Program-made: the position numbers and the translations under genes
Notes under the pieces: generated by a model
Told to the model about the DNA's origin: nothing
The model's database searches: none
Seen by the model: only the letters and a program-made list of their open reading frames with translations
Assembly (NCBI RefSeq): GCF_000224145.3
Contig: NC_020168.2
Coordinates: 3,252,554 to 3,316,553 of the forward strand
Length of the DNA: 64,000 nt
Direction of reading: 5' to 3'
Origin: Ciona intestinalis
Taxonomy: Eukaryota; Chordata; Ascidiacea; Phlebobranchia; Cionidae
Part shown: piece by piece, positions 1 through 11,700 of the stretch
Layout of the letters: every line of letters begins with the position of its first letter
How positions within the stretch are numbered: the first letter of the stretch is position 1

Positions 1-402
1 CTTAGGGATTTTGGTTGGTTAATGATAATTTAGTGCAGATCCTTTTAAATTCCTAACATAATCTTATAGTTGTTTAAATGTCTTGAAATGCCATACAAAT
101 ATGAGATCCTCCCTATTATAATTGTTATAAATATAAGCCCAACTCAAAAGCTCCTGTCCGAGCATCTGCTTTTTTTGATGCTTGGGGCTTCAAAGCTTTT
201 ACATCTTCGGCACATCCCTAATTGTTTGAATGTCTTCTCTCAACCTGTATGTTTGAATAAAACTGTTTGTTTGTTTGAAAATTGTTTGAATGTCTTTTCT
301 TAACCCTTCTCTCAAGCAACACTCTAATAATTGATTGAATTTCTCGATGTCTTTAAAATATGCGGTCCCCCCTACCATTTGAATGTCTCCTCTCAAACTT
401 AG
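1..402. other. Unassigned 5' edge, probably PATL1 intron
   Basis: I see no supportable exon here. The stretch is AT-rich and carries short direct repeats of a gtttgaatgtcttt-like word around 225-300. It ends at a splice acceptor (ttag, 399-402) that opens the first PATL1 exon in the window, so it is most simply the intron before that exon. Confidence 0.5.
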
Positions 403-3400
403 CAACCATATACAGCTCCAACTAATCAACCCATTCTTCCCCAGCAACAACAAACACACCCTCCTCCTCCTCATCCAAACCTTATCAATACATCCGGATC
501 ATCAGGATCTCTTCCCCATCCTCCACTCAAGTTTCCTCCCGGACTTCCACCTCCAAGACTCCCCCCTTTCATCCGGGGTCCGCCACCTATTATAAACAGT
601 GGAATGCCTATCGGGGTCCCACAACCCCGAAATGTGGTCTGGCCAAACCAACAACCAATGAATCCACTAATTGCTCAGGTAAATGCACATATTTTTTTAA
701 AGTTTGTTTTTCAAACGAAAATTAAACTTTTGCAGTGTGGTAGTCATTTTTTTTTGATAAACACAGTTTCACTTTTGTTATTGCACAATCAGCAATTGTC
801 GTTAAGTGTCTTGCCTAAAGACACCTACACCCGTAATGGTAGTAGCAATGAGCCTTGAACCCCTAACCTCTAGGTTAGAAGCAGGCGCCCTAACCATTGT
901 CCCATGGTATTACAGTTTTGAAAATGATATCGATTTTTAGTAATAAGCATTGCCCATTTTGTATTCACATACCAAGTATAACAATACTTAAATTTTATTT
1001 GTTATATATTAGGATATAATGAACAGACTTGGCATGCGACCCCCCACCCCACAGCCCAACCATCCAAGTCCCATTGGGTCACCTCGTGCGTTTATGGTTC
1101 CACCCCCGCGCTTGATGAGCAACCCGCGCCAAATGCACCTCCCACCGGGTGGGGTAAGACCCGTGCCGAGACGACAAATGCCAGGCTTCAATAATGAAAG
1201 GTGTGTGGACGTGGTGGATTTTTGAGTAGTATGGTAGGGTGGGGGAAGATGGGAATCCTTTAGCACACAATATCAAAATATCCTGATCGTGTTTTAAACA
1301 ATTAACAACGGTCTATAAGAGACGCAAGGATATATGTAATATTTGTTGGAATGTTTTTTGTTTAATAACAAATTGGTCGGAAAAATAGAATTGAAAAGTG
1401 TACCATCTTCCCCACCCTACTATAAGATGGTTTAAAAATTGTGGCAAATGTTAAATTCTTGTGTTCAATAATAATTTTCTAAGATTTTATAAAATCTTAT
1501 ATAACAATTTTGTTAAAATTTTGAAAGCCTGATAAATTTTGTTAAAATCTGTACAACCAGATTCATGCACCCGATGCCTGCCCCACAATTTGGCCCTGGT
1601 CATCTTCATCCTGAGCACAGCAAGTATGTCCGGATGCGACAACAGAGATATGGAGGACATGATAGCATGGGAAGATCAAGGAATTATAAGAGGTAGGGTA
1701 GTAGAATTTTTTTATAAAAAAATCCTGAAAAATTTTTTTTGAGGGGGAGGGAATTTTTTTTGTCTTGAGTATGATAATGTGTGATTAGAGCAATCGCCTG
1801 CAGACCAGAGGTTATGGGTTCAAGGCTATGACACTATACGTATGTGTCTTACAACAAGACAGTAAACGGGAATCGCTTAAACCGAGTAGTCCCTAATGGG
1901 TTGAAAAAATGACCACAAAGTTGCATATGTTAAATCTCATACAAGTTTTGTCATTCATGCCCCCAAAGAATCAACAACAAAAAAAGTTTTACAACTTTTG
2001 TTAAAAACATTTCCAGCAACAGTTGTGTATATTTCACCACAATTTTTCCTCCAGACATCAATATGAGGAGAGGATCGGAATACCCGGAGATCCGTACGCG
2101 AACATCATGAACCAGAAGGAGAAGGATTGGGTCATCAGGATCCAGATGATGGCGCTACAGAGTGATCGACCAGAAATTGATGATTATTATTATCAGGTGA
2201 TTGTTTTATTGTGAATTCTGTTTTTCTTTCATTTTTTTATCAATTTTTTTTTCAAATTTTTAGAGTTTCATTAATTTCATTTTTTTCATCAAATTTTCAT
2301 TTTAGATTTTTTTTTATTAAGTTCCCATTTAAGAAGAGCATTTTAATGACATAAGAATTCCTAAAAATCAAAAAGTTTAAATTACAAAAGATGTTTAATA
2401 GTAAAATGTTGCCAAGTTACCTAATCAGGAACAGGAAGTTTATATTACAATAATAACCACTGATTATTATTACAAAGTCATTTGTGTATTGTTGTTGAGC
2501 CTTTTTGTTTATTTTTGTTCAATTACTACCGTGGTAATTCGTGAGCGCTGGTGTTTCTACTTCTCGACTAATGGCTTGAATACGAATTTTAATAATGTTC
2601 CTAATGCCCTGTTTATTTTATCATATGCTTTTGAAAACAATATTTTTCTTCAAATATTTAATTTTTTGAATATATTTTTTTAAATAGTTGACTTATTTTT
2701 ATTGTTTTTTTTCTTCATTAAAATTTTAGTGTTTTATTTTTTTGTGGTTTATTTCAGAATTACATTGAGCGTAGATTAAGAGAGGGAAGATTAAACAGCG
2801 ATCAATCGAAACCTGCTCGTCTTATTACACCAACCAAACCCAACTTGGAAAACCGGAAATATGTTCCAGGTATGTAAGGTTAAAACATAAAAACATCATA
2901 TCACTGCTTAAAAAATGTAGCAGAAAAAAATCAAGTTTATTTAATTGTATAATAAAAGATATATGTTTCACTATTTTGTTACTGTATTTTTTACACAAGA
3001 ATTGTTAACTCTATAAGCACCAGATCAGGGTCAAATTCGCAGAATTTATTACAGACATTTTAAAAATGTTTTGACACTTTAATATTTTAGTTCAATTCTC
3101 CAACTCACTTGGCAAACTCACAACATCAAGCGTCTACAACCCACGACAAATAATCGACATTGTTCAAACTGCAAACCAAGATGAAGAAACTGTAAGATAT
3201 ATTTTATTACGTTTATATTACGTATACAAGTATTATGTGAAGCAAAGGCACCAAAATTTAGGTGGCGGGGTAGGCAAGGCAACTCTGGATTTTTCTTTAC
3301 TGCATTAATCAGTAAAAGTTACAGCCAATAAGTTAGATTTGTATCCTAGAAATATGCATTTAAATATTTCTGTCTTCAAAGCAATTTAAAAAAGTTTGGC

Positions 3401-6400
3401 ATCTATTATGTACAGTATTATTGTCACTTATGATGTTATTGCTATTACCAATTTATGCAAAATTGCATAAAAAAAAAAAAAATAGCAATTTTTAAAATAG
3501 AGAGTGCATGAAAGAGACACCACAGCAGAGTCAGCTTATTTTATTGAATTTAAATTATTTATGTTTTTCCTTTAGGCTGGGGATGCTGCTGATACAAGAC
3601 AAGCATTGAGCAAGAGACTTGTTGTATACAAAACAATTGAAAAGGTATTTAAACCTGTATTAATATGTTAACAACTTAAAATTCCCTTGTCCCATTAGGT
3701 AGTAAGTTTTCTTGTCATGTTTGGTAGTTAGCAAAAAACTTTTAAAGAATTATAAAACTGTATCCTCAAGACTCCCATGGACTGTTTTTAAAAATCTCTG
3801 GTTCAGCATAACTAATTAATGATGTTTCTCCAGGCATATGAGATCATTGTACTAATGGAAGAATTACAAGCTCAAATCCAACTCTGCCCACCCAACGCAA
3901 GCGCAAGGTAAATAAATATATATCGAGTCAATTTATCAAAACATCCACAATGTAACTTACAACATTTTTTTACTACAACGCAATTTTTGTAATTTTACAA
4001 GAAACTTTTTCGTAGGCCTAAAATTTAAGTAACTTTTAACTTGATCTGTTTTGACAAAAATACGATTTTTTGTAATTTTATAAAAATATTTTTGTAGGCT
4101 CAAACTCAATGGTTTGTGGGTCCTGGTTCGTCGCAAATTTATAAAACTTTAAATGTTCGCAACGAAATATTTTGTGAACAGCATGCTAAATACATGCCTT
4201 GTATCAGCTTTGCTGAACACACATACAAGTTTCTGTTACAAATCCAACTTTGAACCAAGACAAAAGTAGTTATAGTAAGGTGGGGGAAGATGGGACACTT
4301 TTTCATTTAAATTTTTTTTTCCCCTGGTTTTTTTCCCCCCCATTCGGGGGGGGGGGGGGGCCGAATCCTCACGACTCCTATAGACCGCTGTTAATTGTTT
4401 AAAATACGAACAGGATATTTGGATATTATGTGTTTAAAAAAAAAAAAAAAACCCCATGTCCCATTTTTCCCCACCATAATTTTTCCAATATTATTCCTTC
4501 CAGGAGAAGCTTGGGCGATCATCTTCAATCGAAGACGAGACAGATGCTCGATGTCCTCGACCTCCATGATGGGATGGCGTTCGATCTTCACGATGATCCT
4601 ATCTTCCAAGTGATGAAGATCAGGAAGGGAAAGAAATTAATTGGAAGAACTCTCCATTTCTTGCCACAAGTTTGTGTTTTATTAATTTTTTTTTAACTTT
4701 TTTGAAATGAAAAATGTGTTACATGAAACAATGTTTTTGGTATTTAAATGATGATTTTTAGTATATTGGTAATAGTTTAATAATATTATTGGTATTTTAT
4801 AAAAAAAAAAATTTAAAAATTATAAAAAATAAAAATAAAATTGGTATTTTATAAAAAAAAAAATTATATAAATGATGTTTTTGGTATATTACTGATATTT
4901 TTATAACAATATTGGTATTTTATGATATTTTATAAATGTTTTATACTGGTTTAAGGTTAGTACAATGGTTCATAAATTGGTTTAACTTTCCACAGACACA
5001 TGCTGTAACTGTGATTCAATCAATTTTCTCACACTTTGCAATATTGATCAAACGTGATGCAAGAGATGGGGTAAGTTTTTATCTTCAATAATATGTTGTG
5101 TGTGGTGAATGCCATGTCACACTGGTTGAAGCATGTACCTTTAAACCAAAGTATACAGGTTCAAAGCTCAGTGCTGCTACCATCGTGCATGAGTGTGTTC
5201 TTGGGCAAGACACTTAACAGTTTTTATAAATGTCACTAATGGGTTGTCCAATGTATAAAACAGGATGCCTATGTTATAATTACTAAAGTTGGCCTTTGCC
5301 ACAAAGATAAATAAGCTGTATTTGGGCAAGACAATTAGACACTTAACGGTATTTAATTGTCACTAACGGGTTGTTCAATGCATGGAACATGATGCCTATG
5401 TTATAATTTCTAAGGTTGGCTTTTACTACAAGGTTGGCTTAATAAGTTAGATTCATTCAATAGTATCCAAATTCACATATATATATATAATTTTAGGTTC
5501 TACACGAGTTATACGTCCCCATCAGCTCTGTTCTCTCATCTCTTGACCGAGCAAAATTCATTCAACTTTGTTCACTTCTCTCAACATTTGCCATCACTGC
5601 AGCAGTCAAGGACCAAGTAAGATCTTACAATTTAAAACAACTCTTCTGAAAAGATTTTTTTTTTGCTGCTATGTTTTGTCATCCTGTTATCAGTGTTATT
5701 TCCCAGCAAGGATAAGTAAGTTACCTTCATTTATTCAATCACATATTTGTTGTATCAGCCATGTATTAAATTGTTACAGGTTGGAGTGTCAATCATATGC
5801 AAGCTTTTGCATGAAGGAAGTGCTCAGTTTAATTCATGTGAAGATTCAGAAAAGCAGGAATGGTAAGTTTCGCTAAGAATATTTGCATTGCAGAATATTT
5901 TCTTTAATGGAAAAGTGATGTATTGTCACACATTTTTAATTTCGCCTGGTTTTCTGCCTTGGGGGATGACAACTTATCAGCATTATGGATCAACAATTTG
6001 TTAGAATTAGGTCGAAATTTGTCTTATATGTTGATTATGTTTCCTGTTTGATTACTAACTTGTCTTGTTATATCCTATTTGCATGGTACAAAAAGTAAAA
6101 ACTGTTAAAAGTGAAACTGTCCTTACCACACGCTTATGACGTTCTGCATGCTAACTTTGGTCTTTTCTGAGTACAGTAAGTCAGTTACCATGCAAAAAGG
6201 GTATTATTTTGGGGTATTTTGAAAAACTGTACTTAAACGTTGCTCATTTTTTTCTTCAGGTTTAAATTTGTCTCCAATGTGTCGGACATCATAGTTGCAG
6301 TCGCGAACCCAAAAGAAGGTTCTCGCCATGCCCGCCCAACCACTCCCTCCCCACTGCTGGAGAACTTTCCGTATCATGTATTTGAGGTCCTATCTAGCCA

Positions 6401-6482
6401 ACCCACTGAGAAAAACTCATCGGAAAAAATCAAGTCGTCAGTAGAGCAGTTAATTTCGAAAAAGAGTTTTGAAATTAAATGA
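403..6482 (+). CDS. PATL1: PAT1 homologue, mRNA decapping/decay factor (5' partial)
   Basis: PAT1-family scaffold linking deadenylation to decapping, normally cytoplasmic and in P-bodies. Exons read from GT/AG sites with consistent phase: 403-678, 1013-1200, 1561-1692, 2055-2196, 2758-2869, 3091-3191, 3576-3644, 3834-3907, 4504-4669, 4996-5070, 5497-5616, 5780-5862, 6260-6482. They give about 586 residues in the window. The first exons encode a Pro/Gln/Met-rich region. The exon at 2055 gives the family signature [17 protein letters not shown] followed by DDYYYQ, and 3091 gives [18 protein letters not shown], matching the conserved core of human PATL1. The helical C-terminal domain follows ([17 protein letters not shown] in exon 4504-4669). 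The N-terminal exons lie outside the window. The gene is convergent with KNL1. Orthology is confident; exact N-terminal boundaries are less so. Confidence 0.92.
775..905 (-). repeat. tRNA-derived SINE fragment
   Basis: Reverse orientation, inside the first PATL1 intron. It shows a B-box-like GGTTCAAGGCTC and the body word GGCAAGACACTTAACG shared with at least ten other places in the window. Confidence 0.65.
1234..1420. mobile_element. TA-flanked MITE, copy 1
   Basis: About 187 bp with terminal inverted repeats (GTAGGGTGGGGGAAGATGGG at the left, its complement ending CCCACCCTAC at the right). Its core is shared with ten other copies. Lies in a PATL1 intron. Non-coding. Confidence 0.8.
1778..1915 (+). 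repeat. tRNA-derived SINE, 5' head
   Basis: Forward copy in a PATL1 intron: B-box-like GGGTTCAAGGCTATG followed by the family body (GTGTCTTACAACAAGACAG and CTAATGGGTTG). Confidence 0.6.
4275..4478. mobile_element. TA-flanked MITE, copy 2 (degraded)
   Basis: Both inverted ends are recognisable, but the interior carries a C/G homopolymer expansion near 4341-4362 and an A-run near 4437-4451. Sits immediately before the PATL1 exon at 4504. Confidence 0.7.
4744..4935. repeat. AT-rich tandem repeat in PATL1 intron
   Basis: Imperfect repetition of a unit reading roughly ttggtattttataaaa, at least four times. No other content seen. Confidence 0.6.
5107..5410 (+). repeat. SINE fragment with internally repeated body
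   Basis: A tRNA-like head (AGGTTCAAAGCTCAGTGCTGCTACC) is followed by the family body GGGCAAGACACTTAACAG. The body segment then recurs about 120 bp later (GGGCAAGACAATTAGACACT), which suggests a local tandem duplication of the SINE body. Confidence 0.6.
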
Positions 6483-7244
6483 AAACAATCAATATTTTTA
6501 GAAATAGTGGAGTAAAAATACAGTTATTTCACATGTTGTTGTGGCTAACAGTTTTCCTAACATATTAATTACCGTTTTTCAAAGATAAAATTTTGTTGAT
6601 ACTACTTAAAACTGCACGTTGTGCTTTCTTTGTAGACTTAGTTGTGCTTGACCAAATTATTTTGTGTATCGTGATCATTGGCGTCCATTTAACCGTTGTA
6701 CCTATTCTATTATGGAAAGTTTAGAAGTGACATAAGTTATGCTTCTTTTCAGGGCTCAGACTAATAGTAAAATGACCAAGTATGTATTTGCGAGAATCTT
6801 TGTTGGCACTTATTTCTCTGGGCCCTGCATTTGATAATTAATTATGTAATCACCGCTTTTTGTTTGTTTGGTACGTTTGCTCATACATTATGTCTAATGA
6901 CAAAATTTATCGTTGAAAACTGAAATCGTATTGATACCAACAGATTATAATAAAAATGATTGCAACTAAATCAATGATTCTATTAAATAACCAATTGGTT
7001 TAAACAGAATGCCAGGGGACTTGAAATTTACACCAGATTTGGTCCATCGCCCCAAGCTGCTAATATATAGCAAATTCATTGTGCTTGAGTAAGTTTTTTG
7101 AATACAAAACTTTTCACCAAGCTTCATTATCGTTGTTTGACAAAAACGTAAAAATAGGATATGTCACAAAATGTATGAAAGATTTTGGCAACAAACAAAA
7201 AGGTTCATGGCGAAAATTTCCTCAACAAATAAAAGTGACAACTA

Positions 7245-7555
7245 ATTCAACTGGCACAATTGGCAAAGTGGTAATCGCACCTGCCTGTAATCCAGATGTA
7301 ATGGGTTCAAGGCTCGTCGCTGCTACCATTGTGGGCATATGTGTTCTTGCCAAGACACTTAATGGAATTTGCACCAACCTAGTGGTCGCTAATGGGTTGT
7401 CCAAACCATACATAGCCATACATAAAAAAATTTAAAAATTCTCCCACAAAGTAACATACATGGTAACTCGTAAGCTGGCACGAGGTGTATGAACACTCGT
7501 CTTATAACGACTGTTGTTTTCCGGCCATGCGAGAATAAAGTAAGTTACCTTCTGT
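7245..7555 (+). repeat. Full-length tRNA-derived SINE
   Basis: The longest forward copy. It has a tRNA-like head with A-box-like GGCAAAGTGGTAATCGCACC and B-box GGTTCAAGGCTC, then the body CAAGACACTTAATGG and CTAATGGGTTGTCC. A 3' module follows (TGGTAACTCGTAAGC, GACTGTTGTTTTCCGG). It ends ATAAAGTAAGTTAC. The 3' module also occurs alone elsewhere, so the family looks composite. Confidence 0.75.
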
Positions 7556-8630
7556 ACAAACAAAAAGGTTCATAGGGAAATTTTCGCCCTAAACCTTTTT
7601 TTGTGTCTAACCATTTTAAACAAAGATTGACAGCATTAATCCAACTTCATGTAAACTATTTATTAAAAATGTAGAACCAATGAACCTGATACACAGATCT
7701 AATGGTATAATAATTATACCAGTTCGAAAATGAACCAGAACAAATGAAAAACACAACTTAAAAGTTATAGAATTGAATGCACATTTAAAGGAAAACTAAA
7801 ATGTAAAAAATGAACTTCAGTCTGCGGGAGTTGTATTATATAAACCAAACAATAGGCACTTTAAAATATTCTTTTTCATATATTAACATTAACTTAAGAT
7901 GGCGGCGTTAGTTCAGTTATGCTAAAAAGTTTATGTGTGTTCAATATGAATAAAGAGACCATAAAAGTAGCTACAGCAGGAGTTGGAAAAACTGAGCTGT
8001 AAGGAAAGGGTTTCTAAACTATGTGTTGTAAAAAAACCGTTGAATTGAATGTATTGCGAAAGTTTTACAAATTTACATTAACCAAAAAATTGTTGGCATG
8101 TGTTGTGTAATGGAGTACCATATGAAGTTTTATAATTGTGGTGCACCACTAACAGATCCAGAGCATCAAAATGGGTCATGAAAACACATGATACTATAAA
8201 AGTTAGAGAACCCTGCTTAGACGTATGGTAAAAAAAAAAGAACCAGAGCATTAGCATTAGACTGAATAGCATCATAAAAGTTTGGCAGTAAAATGAGAGA
8301 AATGGTGATGGTGATGTTGATGGAAAACTATATGATGTTGATAAAAACCTATAGTCACTACAGACAAAACTTGGAATTTTTCAATGCAAAACAGTAGCAA
8401 AATATGTTTAAAAATATTTTTTGTTTATAACCTATTGCATGGCAATTAGTGCAGATTTGTGTCTTATAGATACTTCTGTCTGCAGTGACTTTGAGTGTGT
8501 GAGTTGACTAATGAATAGGTTAGGTTGTGGGGTAGGGACACTATACAACATATTTCCCATTTAAGAACAGTAAGCACTCATAGCAGCATACATCTTGCTG
8601 GGCGTATTATTCTGCAGGTTGCAAATCACT

Positions 8631-8636
8631 TTTATT
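8631..8636 (-). terminator. KNL1 poly(A) signal
   Basis: AATAAA on the minus strand, 66 bases past the KNL1 stop codon. Confidence 0.6.
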
Positions 8637-8701
8637 GAAATTCTTTAACCTGTTTTAAATGAATTATGTTATCTATATATTATAAGATATAATGATGTAA
8701 T

Positions 8702-11700
8702 TTATTGCTCAGTTCTTATCATGTCCACTAATGCTTTCTTCATCATGGAAAGATAATGAAAATCTTGAGGGATTTTATCAAGGACAGATTCAACTTTTTT
8801 CTGACTGAAAAACAAAATTTTTATGTTGAAATAAAAAACAACTTTGAATTATAACTTTATTACTCTTCTTTTTATTACTATTTAAATTTTCATGTTAAAA
8901 ATAAATTATTAAAATTTTAAATTTTATTACCCATTTTTTATTACTTTTTATTTTTTATTAATATTTAGTCGACTATGTTAGAAACAAAAATCTGTTAGAA
9001 ACAAAAAAAACTTTTTATTATAATGTTATTATACTTTTTTATTACTATTAATTTTATTATTTTTTATTAATGTTTTGTCTACCATCCCACGACTAACTTA
9101 GTAAGGAAAGGATAAAACTCATATATTTTCATATGGTGGGTAATAATAGTTGTTATAACACAGGTGTACACTTTATAATCGCTTATCAGTTAAAGGTTTA
9201 CCTGAAAATACCAAAGTTTGCAGCAGAATCAACGTAGGAATAAGATATCGGGCGTAGTTCCGATCTCCCATCTTTTGTGAAGAAAAAATCAACAGAAAAG
9301 CTGCAAAAAAATATTGAACTACAACCAAACTTTTTAACTGACAATATAACTTTATTTTCCCTATTTTAAGAGCAATAAAAGTAAAAGGTAAAAAAAATTA
9401 ATGAAAATATAACCATCCTTTTGAGTGATTAAAGTGAATTTTTTGAGGGGCATTTTGAGACCAGTACAAAATAATAGAAAAAGGAAAATATATATTAAAT
9501 TCCAACCTGCACAGGTTAGGAGAAAACCCCCCAAACCCCACATTAAGCTTATCGTTGTGTATTTCAACTTGGCAATGTTCGTAATCCATTGTGAGGTCGA
9601 TAATGTCGCGATACAGTCGATTTCCAGCGCATGCCTCGCTTGAAAACTTGTGTAAGGCCTGGGGTGGAAGTATTGCATGTTATAATGGATATGGTGTAAA
9701 TGCTAAATGTAAAGTTTTTAGTAATGTTTACACATTCTCACAGTATAACATGTTTTTGTTGTTAAGAATAAAATACCAACAAGGTCAAACAGAAAAGGGA
9801 AAAATCACAACTGTCATCTTTACATAAAAAACACAATTTTTATATTACTTTTTGTCTGATTAAAAAATAAAAGCTTAAAATATTATTTAAAAAGACATAT
9901 TATACAACTTTACCAAAGTTGTGACACACATTACATTTAGTATACAAATGACTTTTCCGGGCATGCGAGAAGCGGCAGTTTGCACATTTTCGTGGCCATT
10001 GGATGCGAGGATAAAGTAAGTTACATTCATTCATTCAGTACCTTGTTTATTTTTGCTGTACGAGGTGACATTTGAAGATATGTTTTTTCTTCATATCTAC
10101 GTTGTATCAAACCATGAATAAACTTAAATATTTCAACATCTGAAGCTGCAAAGGGAATTCCTTGGTCTGGGAGATAGAATGGAAATTTTGAATTCAGAAG
10201 AAAATTGGTTTATATGACTTAATTGTTATATCTTTAATCTAAACTTTTTACATACCTATATTGTGTATAATTGTTTAACCAACTGCCGTTTTTAAAGTTT
10301 ACAGATCAGGTATAGGTATACTACATTATGGACCAAATAAAATGTACAATCTAATTTTATTATGAAACTAGAAAATTTGTTCGAATAAATTTAGAACAAT
10401 CAAAAAAAACAAACTATCTAACAAAAAGTCCTACAGTTTTCTGAACTACAAAAAGGGAAATTATGCATGAAATATAGTAAGGTGGGGAATGATAGGAGAC
10501 ATTCAGCACATAATATCTAAATATCCTAATCGTGTTTTAAACAATTAACAGCGGTCTATAGGAGTCGTGAGAATACAGTTTGTAATTCCGTGAATGTTCT
10601 TTTTTACTTCCAAACGGGACAAGAAATGAAATAGTATCCCATCTCCTCCCACCCTACTATATATTATGAACTAAATAAAATGCACGATCTGATTTTACCC
10701 TGAAACTAGGAAATTTATTCGAATTCACTTAAAAAAGGAGGAAAAAACAAAAAGTAGCTGACAAAAAATTTTACAACTACAAAAAGTACATCACGCATAG
10801 GATGTATATACCACCTTCTAATTTCGACTCTATGTTGCAACTAACGACCCTTCCCAAGTTATTTGTGTTGAACCTCAATAACAAGCTACCTCTTAGGAAA
10901 CTGAAGACTTTCATTGTTTCATCGTCCGCCACTAAGCGCCATGGAACCAAACTAAACAACAAATATTTTTATCATTTGTTCTGGCAAATTTAGTCTTTTA
11001 AGCTGTTATGGTATTTTTTGTCTAGTGCGAACAAGTCCAGGTTACTTAAGGTTTTGGAATTACATTATGCTTGGAACTTGAGCAAAATCAGTTTAAATGA
11101 TAATTTTGATGTTACTTTTACCTACAGGAATTGGAAAATTTACACATATCGCTCAAAAAAATATAAAAGTCATTACGTGCAGTAACAGTAACAGGGCAAT
11201 ATTACAGAAGTTAAAATAAAAAACGACAAAAAAAAACAAAAAAATCTTAACCTTTTATTAAAATCAAGTTCCTGAGATTTAACTTTCTTTGCTTTTATTT
11301 TTTCTCTGCCCTCTCGTTCGCTGTCGAGCTTATTTTGCACAGCTTGCCACAACAACTTTGATTTGTCGTGCCACGTTTTTTCACATCTTACATTTCTTTC
11401 TTTTATTTCCACACTTGCTGAAACTAAAAAAAGTAAATTTTTACAAATATGATACAGTCGATATTTTAAATGGCAATGATACTTGCCAGGCTAGCGTTTT
11501 TGTTGCAGCATTACACAGTTTTTTATCTTTCTACAAATACTATTACAAAGCTAATCAATTTTTGTAGTCCTGCAGAATTACTTATTTCCTGCAGTGTTGC
11601 GCAATATAAAACTGGTTAAACATGCGCATCACTGACAATGCACACATTAACTTATATTGGACCACTTACGCTGTGATTGTAATTTCTCAATTTTTTCCTT

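Larger units (their letters stand above)
6483..8701. other. Convergent 3' ends of PATL1 and KNL1
   Basis: 3' untranslated sequence of both genes plus a full-length SINE. A PATL1 poly(A) signal AATAAA lies at 6949-6954 and a KNL1 signal (AATAAA on the minus strand) at 8631-8636. No coding exon was found. Confidence 0.6.
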
